Part shown: positions 8,358 through 16,886 of the stretch, in pieces
Layout: each line of letters starts with the position of its first letter
Position numbering within the stretch: the stretch's first letter is position 1
Source: an uncultured Granulosicoccaceae bacterium
GTDB lineage: Bacteria > Pseudomonadota > Gammaproteobacteria > Granulosicoccales > Granulosicoccaceae
Direction of reading: 5' to 3'
DNA length: 32,959 nucleotides
NCBI GenBank assembly: GCA_937951695.1
Contig: CALFBL010000274.1
Coordinates: forward strand, 1 to 32,959
Made by a program: the position numbers and the translations under genes
The notes under the pieces: generated by a model
Seen by the model: the letters and a program-made list of their open reading frames with translations, nothing else
Databases searched by the model: none
Told to the model about the DNA's origin: nothing

Positions 8358-9269
8358 TTAGGTGTTCTGTTCCCAAGGTGGATGGGGTGAGAACTTGGAG
8401 ACCATGAAGTCGGTGAACACGCGCACCTTGTTGCTCAGATGACGACGATGCGGATACACCAGCTGAATGGTGGATGAATCAGCGGCGTGATCTTGCAGCA
8501 ACGGCACGATCAAACCGGCTTTCAAGCTGGGCTGGACCACGTAGGTTGCCAGACGGGCAATACCGATACCTGCTTTAACCGCTTCGTGCAGCGCAGAGGC
8601 ACTGTTGGTGTGAAAGTTACCTTTCACCCGCAGCACCTTGATGCCGTTGTCGGTGTTGAATTCCCAGTCGTTGAAGTGCTGGATAGAGCTGTGGGTTAAA
8701 CAGTTCTGCGCCAGCAGATCTTCCGGGGAACGCGGCGTACCGTGCTTGGCCAGATACTCTGGAGCTGCACAGATGATGCGTTTATTCACCGCCAGACGCC
8801 GTGCTACCAGCGACTCGTCGGTGAGTCCGTCGCTTAACACAATGGCCACGTCAACGCCTTCACCCACTAAATCAACCTCGCGCTCGGAGAGCTCGAGTTC
8901 GACCCGAAGCTCAGGGTAGCTGGCCATGAATTCCGGCATCAGTTTGATCATCTGAATTCGGGCAAACGCCGATACGGTCGTGACTCGCAAGGTACCGGTA
9001 ACCCGATCGTGCAAGGCCATGACCGCATCCTCGGCCTGCTGAATTTCATCGAGTATGGCGCCACAGCGATCGTGGAAAGCATGACCTTCAGCGGTCAGAC
9101 TCAGTTTTCGTGTAGTGCGCTGAAACAAACGTGCGCCCAGACGATCCTCTAACCGAGTAATCAACTTACTCACAGCGGATGGCGTCAGGTCTAACTCTCG
9201 TGCTGCGGCCGAAAAACTGCCCATGTCGGCAGCCTTCGAAAACACCAGCATTTCGGTGTATTTGTCCAT
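8358..9269 (-). CDS. LysR family transcriptional regulator
   Basis: A 303-residue protein. Residues 1-60 form the winged helix-turn-helix of the family (FSAAARELDLTPSAVSKLI, then RLGARLFQRTTRKLSLT). Residues 90-295 form the periplasmic-binding-like effector domain, including the LRV..E.S..EVDLVGEGVD pattern common in the DmlR/AaeR-like group. The ATG is at 9269. It is divergent from the ABC exporter (185 bp to the start chosen here), and LysR proteins often control the divergent gene. That is possible here but not shown. Its inducer is unknown. The gene converges on the PII terminator. Confidence 0.93.
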   Translation of the reverse strand: MDKYTEMLVFSKAADMGSFSAAARELDLTPSAVSKLITRLEDRLGARLFQRTTRKLSLTAEGHAFHDRCGAILDEIQQAEDAVMALHDRVTGTLRVTTVSAFARIQMIKLMPEFMASYPELRVELELSEREVDLVGEGVDVAIVLSDGLTDESLVARRLAVNKRIICAAPEYLAKHGTPRSPEDLLAQNCLTHSSIQHFNDWEFNTDNGIKVLRVKGNFHTNSASALHEAVKAGIGIARLATYVVQPSLKAGLIVPLLQDHAADSSTIQLVYPHRRHLSNKVRVFTDFMVSKFSPHPPWEQNT

Positions 9270-9454
9270 CCGATTAGTGCCTCAGATGCGTGTAAAATGG
9301 GTGAGCCGCTTATATTACACTTAACTGAATAACAATTGCTATTCCTTGGATCGCACTATTTCAAGTAATGCGCAGTCGTTCAGGTAAAACGGGCTAATTA
9401 CGGTGAATTTTGTCGTTGATTCGGTTCGCTAAATCGATCGTACTCGGGGGTAGT

Positions 9455-11353
9455 GTGGACAGGGTGTACCGACTTTTTGAAAGCCTGATCGATCCGATGG
9501 ACGCGCCCTTGCAAGACACGCCGCCACCGGGAACCCTCGCCTTCTTTAAGCATTACCTGATGCCAGTCTGGAAGGTGATTCTGTTCGCATTGGTGCTGAC
9601 CGGTATCGCGACCATCGCTGAACTACTGATGTATCGTTATCTGGGTCAATTGTTGGACTGGATGACCGAAGGCACGCCAAAGCACTTTCTCGCCGAGCAC
9701 TGGGTGTCTCTGTTGTTGATGCTGGTGGTGACAGCGATCATCCGCCCAGCGGCTTTGCTGGGATCTCGCGCCACCATCAATCTGGCGCTGGCGCCGGGCA
9801 TTGCCAATCGAACGCGTTTGTTGAACCATCGCTACGTCTTGCGACAGAGCATTGGGTTTTTCCAGAACGACTTCGCCGGTCGTGTTGCACAAAAGGTTCT
9901 GCAAACTGGTAATTCCCTTCGTGAAGCGGTCATTAACGTGATCGATGGCGCCTGGATGATGGTGATCTACCTAACCGGTATCGTTTGGATGTTTGTCGAC
10001 ATACACCCGGGGTTGGTCATCCCTATGGCGATATGGTTCGTGTTGTACGCCTCGGTGGTGTACTGGATGGTGCCGCCAGTTAAGGCACGCTCGGCGGCTC
10101 TGTCAGAAGCGGTATCGGTGGTGACGGGTCGTATCGTCGACAGCTACACCAACATCCAAGCGGTGAAGTTGTTCGCACACCACGACATGGAAGACGAATT
10201 CGCCGCGGCAAGCATTCGAAGACACACCACTGCCTTTCGAACCATGATGCGCTTGATCCTGAACATGACGGTTGCACTAACGGTGCTCAATACCGTGTTG
10301 ATCGTAACTGTTGCGTCCTTGTCTGTTTGGTACTGGTACAACGACAGCATTACCTTGGGCGAAATAGCCATTGTCAATGGCTTGATATTTCGTTTGAACC
10401 ACATGTCCGGTTGGATCCTGCGCACCATTACGTCTTTGTTTGAGAACGTGGGGGTGGTACAAAACGGTGTTGAAACCATCTCCAAGCCACAATCGATTGT
10501 GGATGCATCAAACGCGGTCGAACTTAACGTCAGTGAGGGCCGCATAGAATTCGATGACGTCTCGTTTGGTTACCGGGAAAGCCAAGCCGATATCAACTTT
10601 ACAGCGCAGACGATCATCGATCACGATGCCAGGCGCGTTCCAATTGTTATCGAGCATTGTAATTTGACGATTGCTGCCGGGGAACGCGTTGGGTTGGTCG
10701 GTGTTTCAGGGTCCGGCAAATCGACGTTGATCAGTTTGCTGATGCGTTTTCATGACACCGAGAAAGGTGAGATTCGTATTGATGGACAACCCATTAGCCG
10801 GGTAACTCAGGACAGTTTGCGCCGCCAGATTGGTGTGGTCACTCAGGATACTGCGCTGCTGCATCGGTCGATACGCGACAACATTTTGTACGGCGCAGCT
10901 GGGGCCAGTGATGAGAGAGTGATGCAAGCGGCTGAAGCGGCGGCAGCGGCATCGTTCATTCCCGACCTCATAGATAACAAAGGTCGTCGTGGATTGGACG
11001 CGCTGGTTGGGGAACGCGGCGTGAAGCTATCGGGTGGGCAACGTCAACGCATTGCAATCGCTCGGGTCCTTTTGAAAAACGCACCAATTCTGGTATTGGA
11101 TGAGGCGACCTCGGCGTTGGACTCAGACGTGGAAGCGGTGATTCAGCAGAAACTCATCACATTAATGCAAGGCAAAACTGTGTTGGCGGTGGCTCATCGC
11201 TTATCGACGATTGCCTCCTTGGATCGACTCGTGGTCATGGACGCGGGCATGATTGTGGAGTCGGGTAAGCACGATGAGCTCATCGCACGAAAAGGGGTTT
11301 ATTCACGCCTTTGGGCGCGCCAATCCGGTGGTTTTTTGGGGAAAATCCGGTAA
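9455..11353 (+). CDS. ABC exporter, fused membrane and ATPase domains
   Basis: About 632 residues. The N-terminal half (to about 330) is a six-helix ABC exporter membrane domain. The C-terminal half is the ATPase with Walker A GVSGSGKST, Q-loop VVTQDT, signature LSGGQRQR, Walker B ILVLDEATSALD and switch His in AVAHRLSTI. Such half-transporters work as dimers and export lipids, peptides or drugs; the substrate here is unknown. I prefer GTG at 9455, with CGGGGG four bases upstream and a following FESLIDP stretch that matches starts of this subfamily. TTG at 9410 would add 15 residues. The gene is followed by 156 bp before the glycosyltransferase and is divergent from the LysR gene. Confidence 0.92.
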   Translation: MDRVYRLFESLIDPMDAPLQDTPPPGTLAFFKHYLMPVWKVILFALVLTGIATIAELLMYRYLGQLLDWMTEGTPKHFLAEHWVSLLLMLVVTAIIRPAALLGSRATINLALAPGIANRTRLLNHRYVLRQSIGFFQNDFAGRVAQKVLQTGNSLREAVINVIDGAWMMVIYLTGIVWMFVDIHPGLVIPMAIWFVLYASVVYWMVPPVKARSAALSEAVSVVTGRIVDSYTNIQAVKLFAHHDMEDEFAAASIRRHTTAFRTMMRLILNMTVALTVLNTVLIVTVASLSVWYWYNDSITLGEIAIVNGLIFRLNHMSGWILRTITSLFENVGVVQNGVETISKPQSIVDASNAVELNVSEGRIEFDDVSFGYRESQADINFTAQTIIDHDARRVPIVIEHCNLTIAAGERVGLVGVSGSGKSTLISLLMRFHDTEKGEIRIDGQPISRVTQDSLRRQIGVVTQDTALLHRSIRDNILYGAAGASDERVMQAAEAAAAASFIPDLIDNKGRRGLDALVGERGVKLSGGQRQRIAIARVLLKNAPILVLDEATSALDSDVEAVIQQKLITLMQGKTVLAVAHRLSTIASLDRLVVMDAGMIVESGKHDELIARKGVYSRLWARQSGGFLGKIR

Positions 11354-11509
11354 TATCTGCGAGAAAGTGTGGAACCGGTCACTAGTCACACCATCGAATG
11401 GTATATCTGTTGAGCCTCGGCGCCGATAGATTCATAGTAGCGTCGGACAAACGGATCAGGGTTAACCTGGTCCTTCAATATCCATACCTTGGAGCGAGCC
11501 CGTTCGGTC

Positions 11510-12460
11510 ATGAAGTTTCTTTTAACCTCAGCCTATCCGACCCACCCATGGCTGACCGCTCTGCTGTCGTATGCCCAAAATGATACCGTGGGCCGTCACG
11601 AGTTGTGCGACGATCCTGACGAGGCTGACATCATCGTGTTCGTCGAGAGCGGGCAATTTGACGACTACCTCTATAAAACGTTACTTCAGCATTCTTACGT
11701 TCTCAACTACCCGCACAAGACTTTCATGTACAACGAGGCGGACAAACCTTGGTGCACCTTGCCGGGGTTATACACTTCGATGCCCGAGAGTCGTTTCGAT
11801 GAATCCCGCCAAGTGGCGTTTCCCTTTCTGGTGACACCGAACCGTTTTGTCCCGCAAATCCATCGCTGGCAGATTAAGCGAGATTGGTTATTCTCCTTTG
11901 TCGGTGCCACTAGCCACCCAGTGCGCAAACGCGTTGCCGCTTTGCAGAATGTTTGCCAGGGTGTGTGTGATACTTCCGAATTCAGCGTCTGGCACGCCAA
12001 CGCAGCGGAGCGCTCCTCACAGGGATTGGTGTTTGCCGAATCGATGGCAAAAAGTCACTTCATCCTGTGCCCACGAGGGATAGGCGCGTCATCTTACCGA
12101 CCGTTTGAAGCCATGCAGGCAGCGCGAGCTCCGGTGATCATCGCCGACGCTTGGGTGCCCCCGCCCCACGTAGACTGGGAGTTCGCCCTGTTCGTGCCTG
12201 AAAGCGACGTGGAGGCCATTCCCGATCTTCTGGCCCAGAGTGTAAGCGAAGCGGGAGATCGCGGTCAGGCGGCGCGTAAAGCGTGGGAGTTGGCCTATGC
12301 GCCTACCGTTATGTTCGACACGGTTGCCCAGTCTCTGGAATTTTTGCTGCAGGCACCGGCATCCAAGCCGATTCCAGACCCATGGCTGCCAGTGCGTAAG
12401 TGGTGGATCAGCACCGAGACGGGCGCTCGTCAGTGGGTGCGCCGTTTGCGAACCTCATAG
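11510..12460 (+). CDS. Exostosin-like glycosyltransferase family protein
   Basis: A 316-residue protein with no signal peptide or membrane helix. The C-terminal region HFILCPRGIGASSYRPFEAM, followed by a conserved Glu/Ala helix and a VIIADAWVPP stretch, matches the nucleotide-sugar-binding half of exostosin (GT47-like) proteins. Residues 100-170 carry the DWLFSFVGATSHPVRKRV motif typical of bacterial members. In bacteria such proteins act in polysaccharide or glycan assembly, but the donor and acceptor are unknown. The ATG at 11510 is chosen over TTG at 11489. No other surface-glycan genes adjoin it except the family 2 enzyme 5 kb away, so its pathway is open. Confidence 0.8.
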   Translation: MKFLLTSAYPTHPWLTALLSYAQNDTVGRHELCDDPDEADIIVFVESGQFDDYLYKTLLQHSYVLNYPHKTFMYNEADKPWCTLPGLYTSMPESRFDESRQVAFPFLVTPNRFVPQIHRWQIKRDWLFSFVGATSHPVRKRVAALQNVCQGVCDTSEFSVWHANAAERSSQGLVFAESMAKSHFILCPRGIGASSYRPFEAMQAARAPVIIADAWVPPPHVDWEFALFVPESDVEAIPDLLAQSVSEAGDRGQAARKAWELAYAPTVMFDTVAQSLEFLLQAPASKPIPDPWLPVRKWWISTETGARQWVRRLRTS

Positions 12461-12500
12461 CATCTTTGTGCAAGCCCGAAGCGCAGTCGCAGGCGATCGC

Positions 12501-12549
12501 TTGACAAACAGTGCGGTTCGTTGGCTATCGCGCACAGTTATGTTATACC
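12501..12549 (+). promoter_or_regulatory. Candidate promoter region of the HNH gene
   Basis: A perfect -35 hexamer TTGACA lies at 12501, but its best -10 (GCTATC, 17 bp on) is poor. An alternative is TTGGCT at 12521 with TATACC at 12544, also 17 bp apart. Either would serve the HNH gene that starts at 12600. The assignment is weak. Confidence 0.3.
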
Positions 12550-12599
12550 AAGGGTAGGGAGGAAGTCGCGCACACCGATTGTGCGGGCCACATGAGTTG

Positions 12600-13157
12600 A
12601 TGAATGCGAAAGTGCTGCGCTTGAATAAAGCGGGAACCCCAATAGCGTGGTTGACTTGGCAGGAAACTGCCACAATTGTTGCCAAAGACCAAGTCTTGTG
12701 GAGCTTGGGGGAGACGGTCCGAACCGTCAGGGGTGGATTCAATAAGCAAGGCGATCGATCCTTGTTGGAACTGCCCAGTATCATTGCGTGTGACGGTCGG
12801 GTGGAAGACAGCCGTTTCACACCGACCCTAACCAACGATCTGCTGTTTGCACGTGATCAGCACCTGTGTATGTACTGCGGTGAGCAATTCTCGTCGCGGG
12901 ATTTATCACGCGATCACATCGTGCCCACCTCACGCGGAGGCCACGACGTCTGGACCAACTGCGTGACAGCTTGTCGACGTTGTAACAACCGAAAAGGTAA
13001 CAGCTTGTTGCAAGAGACCAACTTAGAGTTGCTCGCTATTCCGTTTGCACCGAACCGCTACGAGTTCTTTTATCTATCCAATAAAGACGTGCTGGCCGAT
13101 CAAATGGAATTTCTCAAACCCCGGTTCTCTCGTCACAGTCAGCGGATGCTGCAGTGA
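12600..13157 (+). CDS. HNH endonuclease family protein
   Basis: A 185-residue protein. Residues 90-140 form a zinc-stapled HNH domain: CMYCGEQF, then SRDHIVPTSRGG with the catalytic DH, then W.N.V.ACRRCNNRKG. The CxxC pairs would bind a structural zinc and the His-Asn-His residues a catalytic metal. The N-terminal 80 residues are a conserved extension seen in free-standing McrA-like HNH proteins. The ATG at 12600 is preferred to TTG at 12579. The gene is not next to a methylase, an intron or a phage gene, so a restriction or homing role is not supported. Its biological role is unknown. Confidence 0.88.
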   Translation: MNAKVLRLNKAGTPIAWLTWQETATIVAKDQVLWSLGETVRTVRGGFNKQGDRSLLELPSIIACDGRVEDSRFTPTLTNDLLFARDQHLCMYCGEQFSSRDLSRDHIVPTSRGGHDVWTNCVTACRRCNNRKGNSLLQETNLELLAIPFAPNRYEFFYLSNKDVLADQMEFLKPRFSRHSQRMLQ

Positions 13158-13204
13158 GTGGTTCGTTGGCAAAGCTTATACGATCGGATTCGGATCCGTC
13201 CACG

Positions 13205-14659
13205 CTATGTGCCGGAGCCCGAATTAACCAGATTGGTTAACACCGACGCTACGTAGTCCAGCGCTTTTTGTTGGGCGATATCAACACCCACAAGTTGCAA
13301 TACAAAGGCTTCGTTCGAGGCGACCAGCGCGGTGTGCGATCGGCCGTCATCCAGCACCGTAGCGACTGTGATCACAGACACGGGCACCGATTCATTCAAC
13401 CAAACGACCTGTTCGGAAGCGTTACTACCGCTGGTGTACACGAGGTTACTGGCCAACGACTGGCCGAATAGCTCAGCGGTTTGATTGGTTTCAGCGCTCA
13501 TCAACGTTACTTCAATCGGCGAGGCGTCGACGGCTGATTGATCGTAGTGCTGAAACGCCACCATGCCCTGTATTAATCGGGTGAAGCCATCGATGGCTGC
13601 CGCACGGCGGGTGGGGTCTGAGCGCAGGTTGACGCCTTTTAGTGGTGATGTCTCAACCCGAATCCAGGGCTGGGTATTCCATTCGTGACTAATTGTACCG
13701 CTGGCTTGCAGCAGTTGTTGGTTAAGGGCTTGCCGGTTCTGGTTCGGGAAACTGGATGGATCCAGAATCTGAATCGGATCGACCGGTGGTGTGCGGAGCG
13801 CTGACTCGATGAGTTGCTGTCCGTTAGTTCGCTTAGCCAGAGAGGAAACGAATCGTTCACCTTCGATATAGGAATATTCGAGTACGTTTCGGCTTACCGC
13901 CTGCACGGGTTGCGTTAATTGATTGGGCGTAAGCTTTTCGCCAAACATGAATCGGTCCAGAGACCCAAGACCCGCGAGACAACCACTGCGTTGGCAGATG
14001 CGGCGAGTCAAGTACTGAGCGTGGCCTTCATAAACCGCCGACTGAGCGAACGAGGCACGAAAATTCAAGTTGCGATTGCGATGAATGCCGTATGCAGAGT
14101 CATCGGCTGCGTGCACCAGTTCGTGAATCAGCAGGGCAGTTAATGCGTGCTTTATCGCTTGCGCATCATTACCCACAGATTTGATGTAGCTGCTGAGTAG
14201 CGAACTGCTCACCATAACCTGTTCAGTCTCGGTGGAATACAGAGCGGCGTAGGTGCCCGCCTGACCTGCCATGACATTGGTTAAAAAGTGTTTGGCGAAG
14301 CTTTTGTCGGTGAACTGACTGTGGGTCAGTCGACCGGTCTCGGCGGCAACTTCGACTTCAATAATCTGGTTCGATACGACAGCGAAATTTACGTTCGAAA
14401 GATCGGTACCGGTCTCCCGCTGGACCGAGTCCCTAGCGCGATTGAATAGAGGGGTGAGAGCGGCTTCCCAGTCGGCGCCGCTCATACGTTCAAATGCCTC
14501 AACGCTGTCAAAAAAAGTGATTGAGTCGGCGTCGGGTAATACCGGTGCGTTTGATTCCGGGTTGTAGGCACAACTGGCGACAGTAAGCGCCGTAGAGGCG
14601 ATGACTGCCATCACGTTCGAGCGTGATTGGGGAGAACGTGATGTTGCCGCTGAGTGCAT
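13205..14659 (-). CDS. Lipoprotein with HExxH metalloprotease-like motif
   Basis: A 484-residue protein with an N-terminal signal and a lipobox ending at Cys30 (LTVASC), so probably anchored in the outer membrane. A zinc motif HELVH is at 179-183, and YEGHAQY supplies a Glu (E211) 28 residues later, the arrangement of gluzincin peptidases. The rest, about 270 residues, matches no family I recognise. A zinc peptidase is inferred from the motif only. The start at 14659 gives a long n-region; an in-frame ATG at 14611 would give a shorter signal peptide. The gene converges with the HNH gene and is separated from the upstream GH16 gene by a terminator, so it is likely transcribed alone. Confidence 0.8.
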   Translation of the reverse strand: MHSAATSRSPQSRSNVMAVIASTALTVASCAYNPESNAPVLPDADSITFFDSVEAFERMSGADWEAALTPLFNRARDSVQRETGTDLSNVNFAVVSNQIIEVEVAAETGRLTHSQFTDKSFAKHFLTNVMAGQAGTYAALYSTETEQVMVSSSLLSSYIKSVGNDAQAIKHALTALLIHELVHAADDSAYGIHRNRNLNFRASFAQSAVYEGHAQYLTRRICQRSGCLAGLGSLDRFMFGEKLTPNQLTQPVQAVSRNVLEYSYIEGERFVSSLAKRTNGQQLIESALRTPPVDPIQILDPSSFPNQNRQALNQQLLQASGTISHEWNTQPWIRVETSPLKGVNLRSDPTRRAAAIDGFTRLIQGMVAFQHYDQSAVDASPIEVTLMSAETNQTAELFGQSLASNLVYTSGSNASEQVVWLNESVPVSVITVATVLDDGRSHTALVASNEAFVLQLVGVDIAQQKALDYVASVLTNLVNSGSGT

Positions 14660-14753
14660 AAATCGTCCGAACCTGACTAGTGATGAGGATCGAGTCTACG
14701 GGTGACGATTATAAACCTCGCAGTGACGAGTCACAATTACCGGATTTTGGGGC

Positions 14754-14782
14754 AAAAACCCCGGCAGCGGTTGGTCTGCCGG
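14754..14782 (-). terminator. Rho-independent terminator after the GH16 gene
   Basis: Read on the minus strand: a perfect 7-bp stem CCGGCAG/CTGCCGG with an 8-base loop, then GG and TTTTT. It begins 20 bp after the GH16 stop and separates it from the downstream lipoprotein gene. Confidence 0.75.
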
Positions 14783-14802
14783 CCAGTAAATTCAAACCCA
14801 GT

Positions 14803-16227
14803 TCAAGGTTTTTGATAAGCCCGGATATAGTCAATGCTCATTCTTGCGGGCAGTGGTGTGCTGCCATCGGGCAGACCGGCCCACCAGCCGCCGACCGCTA
14901 GATTGACCAGTAGGTACATGTCTTCGTAGGAGACGTTGCCGTTCTCAAAACGATTTCGCTCAACGCCATCGATGTACCAGATGATGCGGCCGGGTTCCCA
15001 TTGCACGGCGTAGGTGTGGAAACCGGCAGAGTAGTCTGTGCCGCCGGCTTGAAAAGAAGGGGTTGATCTGAGCTGGTTGTTTTCGAAGTAGTGGTAGGTG
15101 TGGTACACCACACTCGGGTCCTGGCCTAGCATTTCCACCACATCAATCTCAGGTCGTTTATCGTAATCGGTGTTGTGGAGCAACCAGAACGCAGGCCACA
15201 AGCCCCTGCCGCTGGGAAGTTGGGCTCGCATTTCCACATAGCCGTATCGCATCGTGAATTTGTTATGCGTGGTTAAAGCGCCAGATAGGTACTCTTGCTG
15301 ACGGGCGCTGTCGCGCAACCAATCGGGTGTGCGCGTGGCGGTGATGGTCAGATGCTCGCCATTGAATTCAAATGGACTGTGGCCAAAGTCTGGCTGATTC
15401 AGCGTATCGACGTAATACTGACTTTCGTTGTTAATAATGAGGTCTGCCCCCCATCGATAGCTTGAATTCCATTTGGAACTGTCCAGCGAATACCCATTGA
15501 AGTCATCGCTGAATACGAGGTTATAGCCTGCCGGTACATTGCTGTTTGCGCTGGAGTTGCCGTCATAGAGTGCCTGATCATTGCTGGTTGTTGCGCCACC
15601 TGTGTTGCCGATGACCTCAGCGCTGGTCGAAGAGTGTTGATTCGCGTTATTGAACGATGAAACCGCGTAGCGATAATCGCGAGCCGAGTCCACCTGATCA
15701 ACAAAGCTCTTGCTGTCTCTGATCGTCGTAAGGTAGCGCCCATCCCGATAGACGTTGAAGCCCGCCGCGTTCTGCGTCTGCGCCCAATCGATTTGCAACG
15801 AATTGCTGTTAATGACAGCCACACTCAGCTCTGATGGCACCAAGGGCGCGCCGCCCATATCGGGCGTGACAGCGCCGGTTATCGAGGCGGCTGCCGAGCC
15901 GTAAGCTTGTACTGCAGTCGAGTGATTTGAAAAATTTCGCGCCTGATCAACAGCAACAATCTGATACTGGTAAGAGATACCCGGCTGCACGTTTCGATCA
16001 ATGTAGTTGGTGCCAAAGCCAAAGGCTAAGTAGTCCCCGTCGCGATAGATGTTGTAACCGTGAATGCCTGTATCGTCCCATGCCGGATTCCATGAGACCC
16101 GGATGGAGGTGTCGCTCAATGAGCTGGCGACGACGTTTTCTGGGGTGGACGGTGGTTGGGAGTCAGCGTGGGCGTAAGAGGTGATGGCACAGGCCGCAAT
16201 CAAAAGCGCTGTAGGCGAAAGTTTCAT
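14803..16227 (-). CDS. Secreted GH16 beta-glucanase with two FN3 domains
   Basis: A 474-residue protein. Residues 1-21 are a Sec signal peptide (cleavage near AHA-DS). Two fibronectin type III domains follow (about 25-110 and 130-207, each with an IYRDG or VYRDG strand), then a GH16 jelly-roll domain (about 235-474). The catalytic signature is E360-I-D362-V-V-E365, preceded by GLWPAFWLL and followed by a WYIDG strand. GH16 enzymes with this signature hydrolyse beta-1,3 or mixed beta-glucans such as laminarin; the exact substrate is inferred. The frame is open 80 codons further upstream, but the ATG at 16227 starts an ideal signal peptide. A palindrome lies 46-63 bp upstream and a terminator follows. 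Confidence 0.92.
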   Translation of the reverse strand: MKLSPTALLIAACAITSYAHADSQPPSTPENVVASSLSDTSIRVSWNPAWDDTGIHGYNIYRDGDYLAFGFGTNYIDRNVQPGISYQYQIVAVDQARNFSNHSTAVQAYGSAAASITGAVTPDMGGAPLVPSELSVAVINSNSLQIDWAQTQNAAGFNVYRDGRYLTTIRDSKSFVDQVDSARDYRYAVSSFNNANQHSSTSAEVIGNTGGATTSNDQALYDGNSSANSNVPAGYNLVFSDDFNGYSLDSSKWNSSYRWGADLIINNESQYYVDTLNQPDFGHSPFEFNGEHLTITATRTPDWLRDSARQQEYLSGALTTHNKFTMRYGYVEMRAQLPSGRGLWPAFWLLHNTDYDKRPEIDVVEMLGQDPSVVYHTYHYFENNQLRSTPSFQAGGTDYSAGFHTYAVQWEPGRIIWYIDGVERNRFENGNVSYEDMYLLVNLAVGGWWAGLPDGSTPLPARMSIDYIRAYQKP

Positions 16228-16272
16228 GCAAAAACTCGAATTAGCGTAAACGGGTGGATAACAGTGATGGGA

Positions 16273-16290
16273 CTCACTGAGCTCAGGGAG
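16273..16290. promoter_or_regulatory. Imperfect palindrome in the GH16 promoter region
   Basis: CTCACTGAGCTCAGGGAG is an 18-bp dyad with one mismatched pair and a perfect 10-bp core, 46-63 bp before the GH16 start. It may be an operator for polysaccharide-dependent control. The rest of the 290-bp gap (16228-16517) shows no gene. Confidence 0.35.
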
Positions 16291-16517
16291 CGCATACTGA
16301 CGGAAAGTTGGGGGTGTGGGGAAGTTGAAGTTTTTACCGTACTGCAAGGTAATTTGACCGTTTTTGGGAAATCCGCGAGTGAACGGCGCCTGAGCCATAC
16401 TGAAGGTTGGCTGAGGCCTGCCAGACACCTCAATTCCTGCTGCTTGGTAAGGATTGGTTGCACCCAATTCCCCGATATCGCATGCGGGAAAGTGCCTAGA
16501 CGAGCCCGGCTAGCGGT

Positions 16518-16886
16518 TTAGCTCGACACGGCGAGGCGTAGGAACGGAGACAGCAGGGCGTACAGTAGAAACAGGCAGAACAGCACAATGCCCATGGTGG
16601 CTAAGGGGCGTTTGACGAACTGGTCGTACCAAAGTGGGGCTGTACCCCGAGCAGTATCGGCTTCGTGTTCGGAGCGGCGTTCGTCGGCGCGTGTCTGTTG
16701 GTAATCGTCGATGAGCTTACGGGCTTGTTGCACGTCCTCATCCGGGACCCAAATTCCCGGCATGGCGATGCCCCAATTGCCAGCGGTGGTTTCATAGAAT
16801 TCGATGCGGTGGGTCGCCAATACAGCGCGAACCGCCTCGGCCTCGTCATCAGGTACGTAGCGCAGTTTAAAAACGAGAGTCGACAT
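16518..16886 (-). CDS. DUF6164 family membrane-anchored protein
   Basis: A 122-residue protein. The N-terminal 70 residues, with KLRYVPDDEAE, EFYETTAGNWGI and GIWVPDEDVQQARKLI, match the DUF6164 family of small proteobacterial proteins, which resemble a PII-like or signal-transducing fold of unknown role. A charged linker follows and a single membrane helix at about 93-116 would anchor it in the inner membrane. Its ATG lies inside the 3' end of the upstream glycosyltransferase gene (20-bp overlap), so the two are translated from one transcript. Confidence 0.85.
   Translation of the reverse strand: MSTLVFKLRYVPDDEAEAVRAVLATHRIEFYETTAGNWGIAMPGIWVPDEDVQQARKLIDDYQQTRADERRSEHEADTARGTAPLWYDQFVKRPLATMGIVLFCLFLLYALLSPFLRLAVSS

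Noticed and set aside
9290-9320. GTGTAA-N19-TTACAC inverted repeat between the LysR and ABC genes as a LysR operator
   Set aside because: The half-sites are short, the spacing does not fit the usual LysR box, and no clear promoter could be placed around it.
11398-11583. 61-codon plus-strand frame before the exostosin-like gene
   Set aside because: It overlaps the start of the real gene in another frame and shows no recognisable features.
12600-13157. HNH gene as part of a restriction or other defence system
   Set aside because: No methylase, helicase, phage or mobile gene is adjacent; it appears to be a stand-alone chromosomal gene.
16228-16467. 80-codon N-terminal extension of the GH16 protein
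   Set aside because: The in-frame ATG at 16227 starts a typical signal peptide; the extension would bury it and contains the candidate operator.
16156-16521. 121-codon plus-strand frame before the GH16 gene
   Set aside because: It runs antisense to the GH16 signal peptide and promoter region, has no ribosome binding site and resembles no protein.
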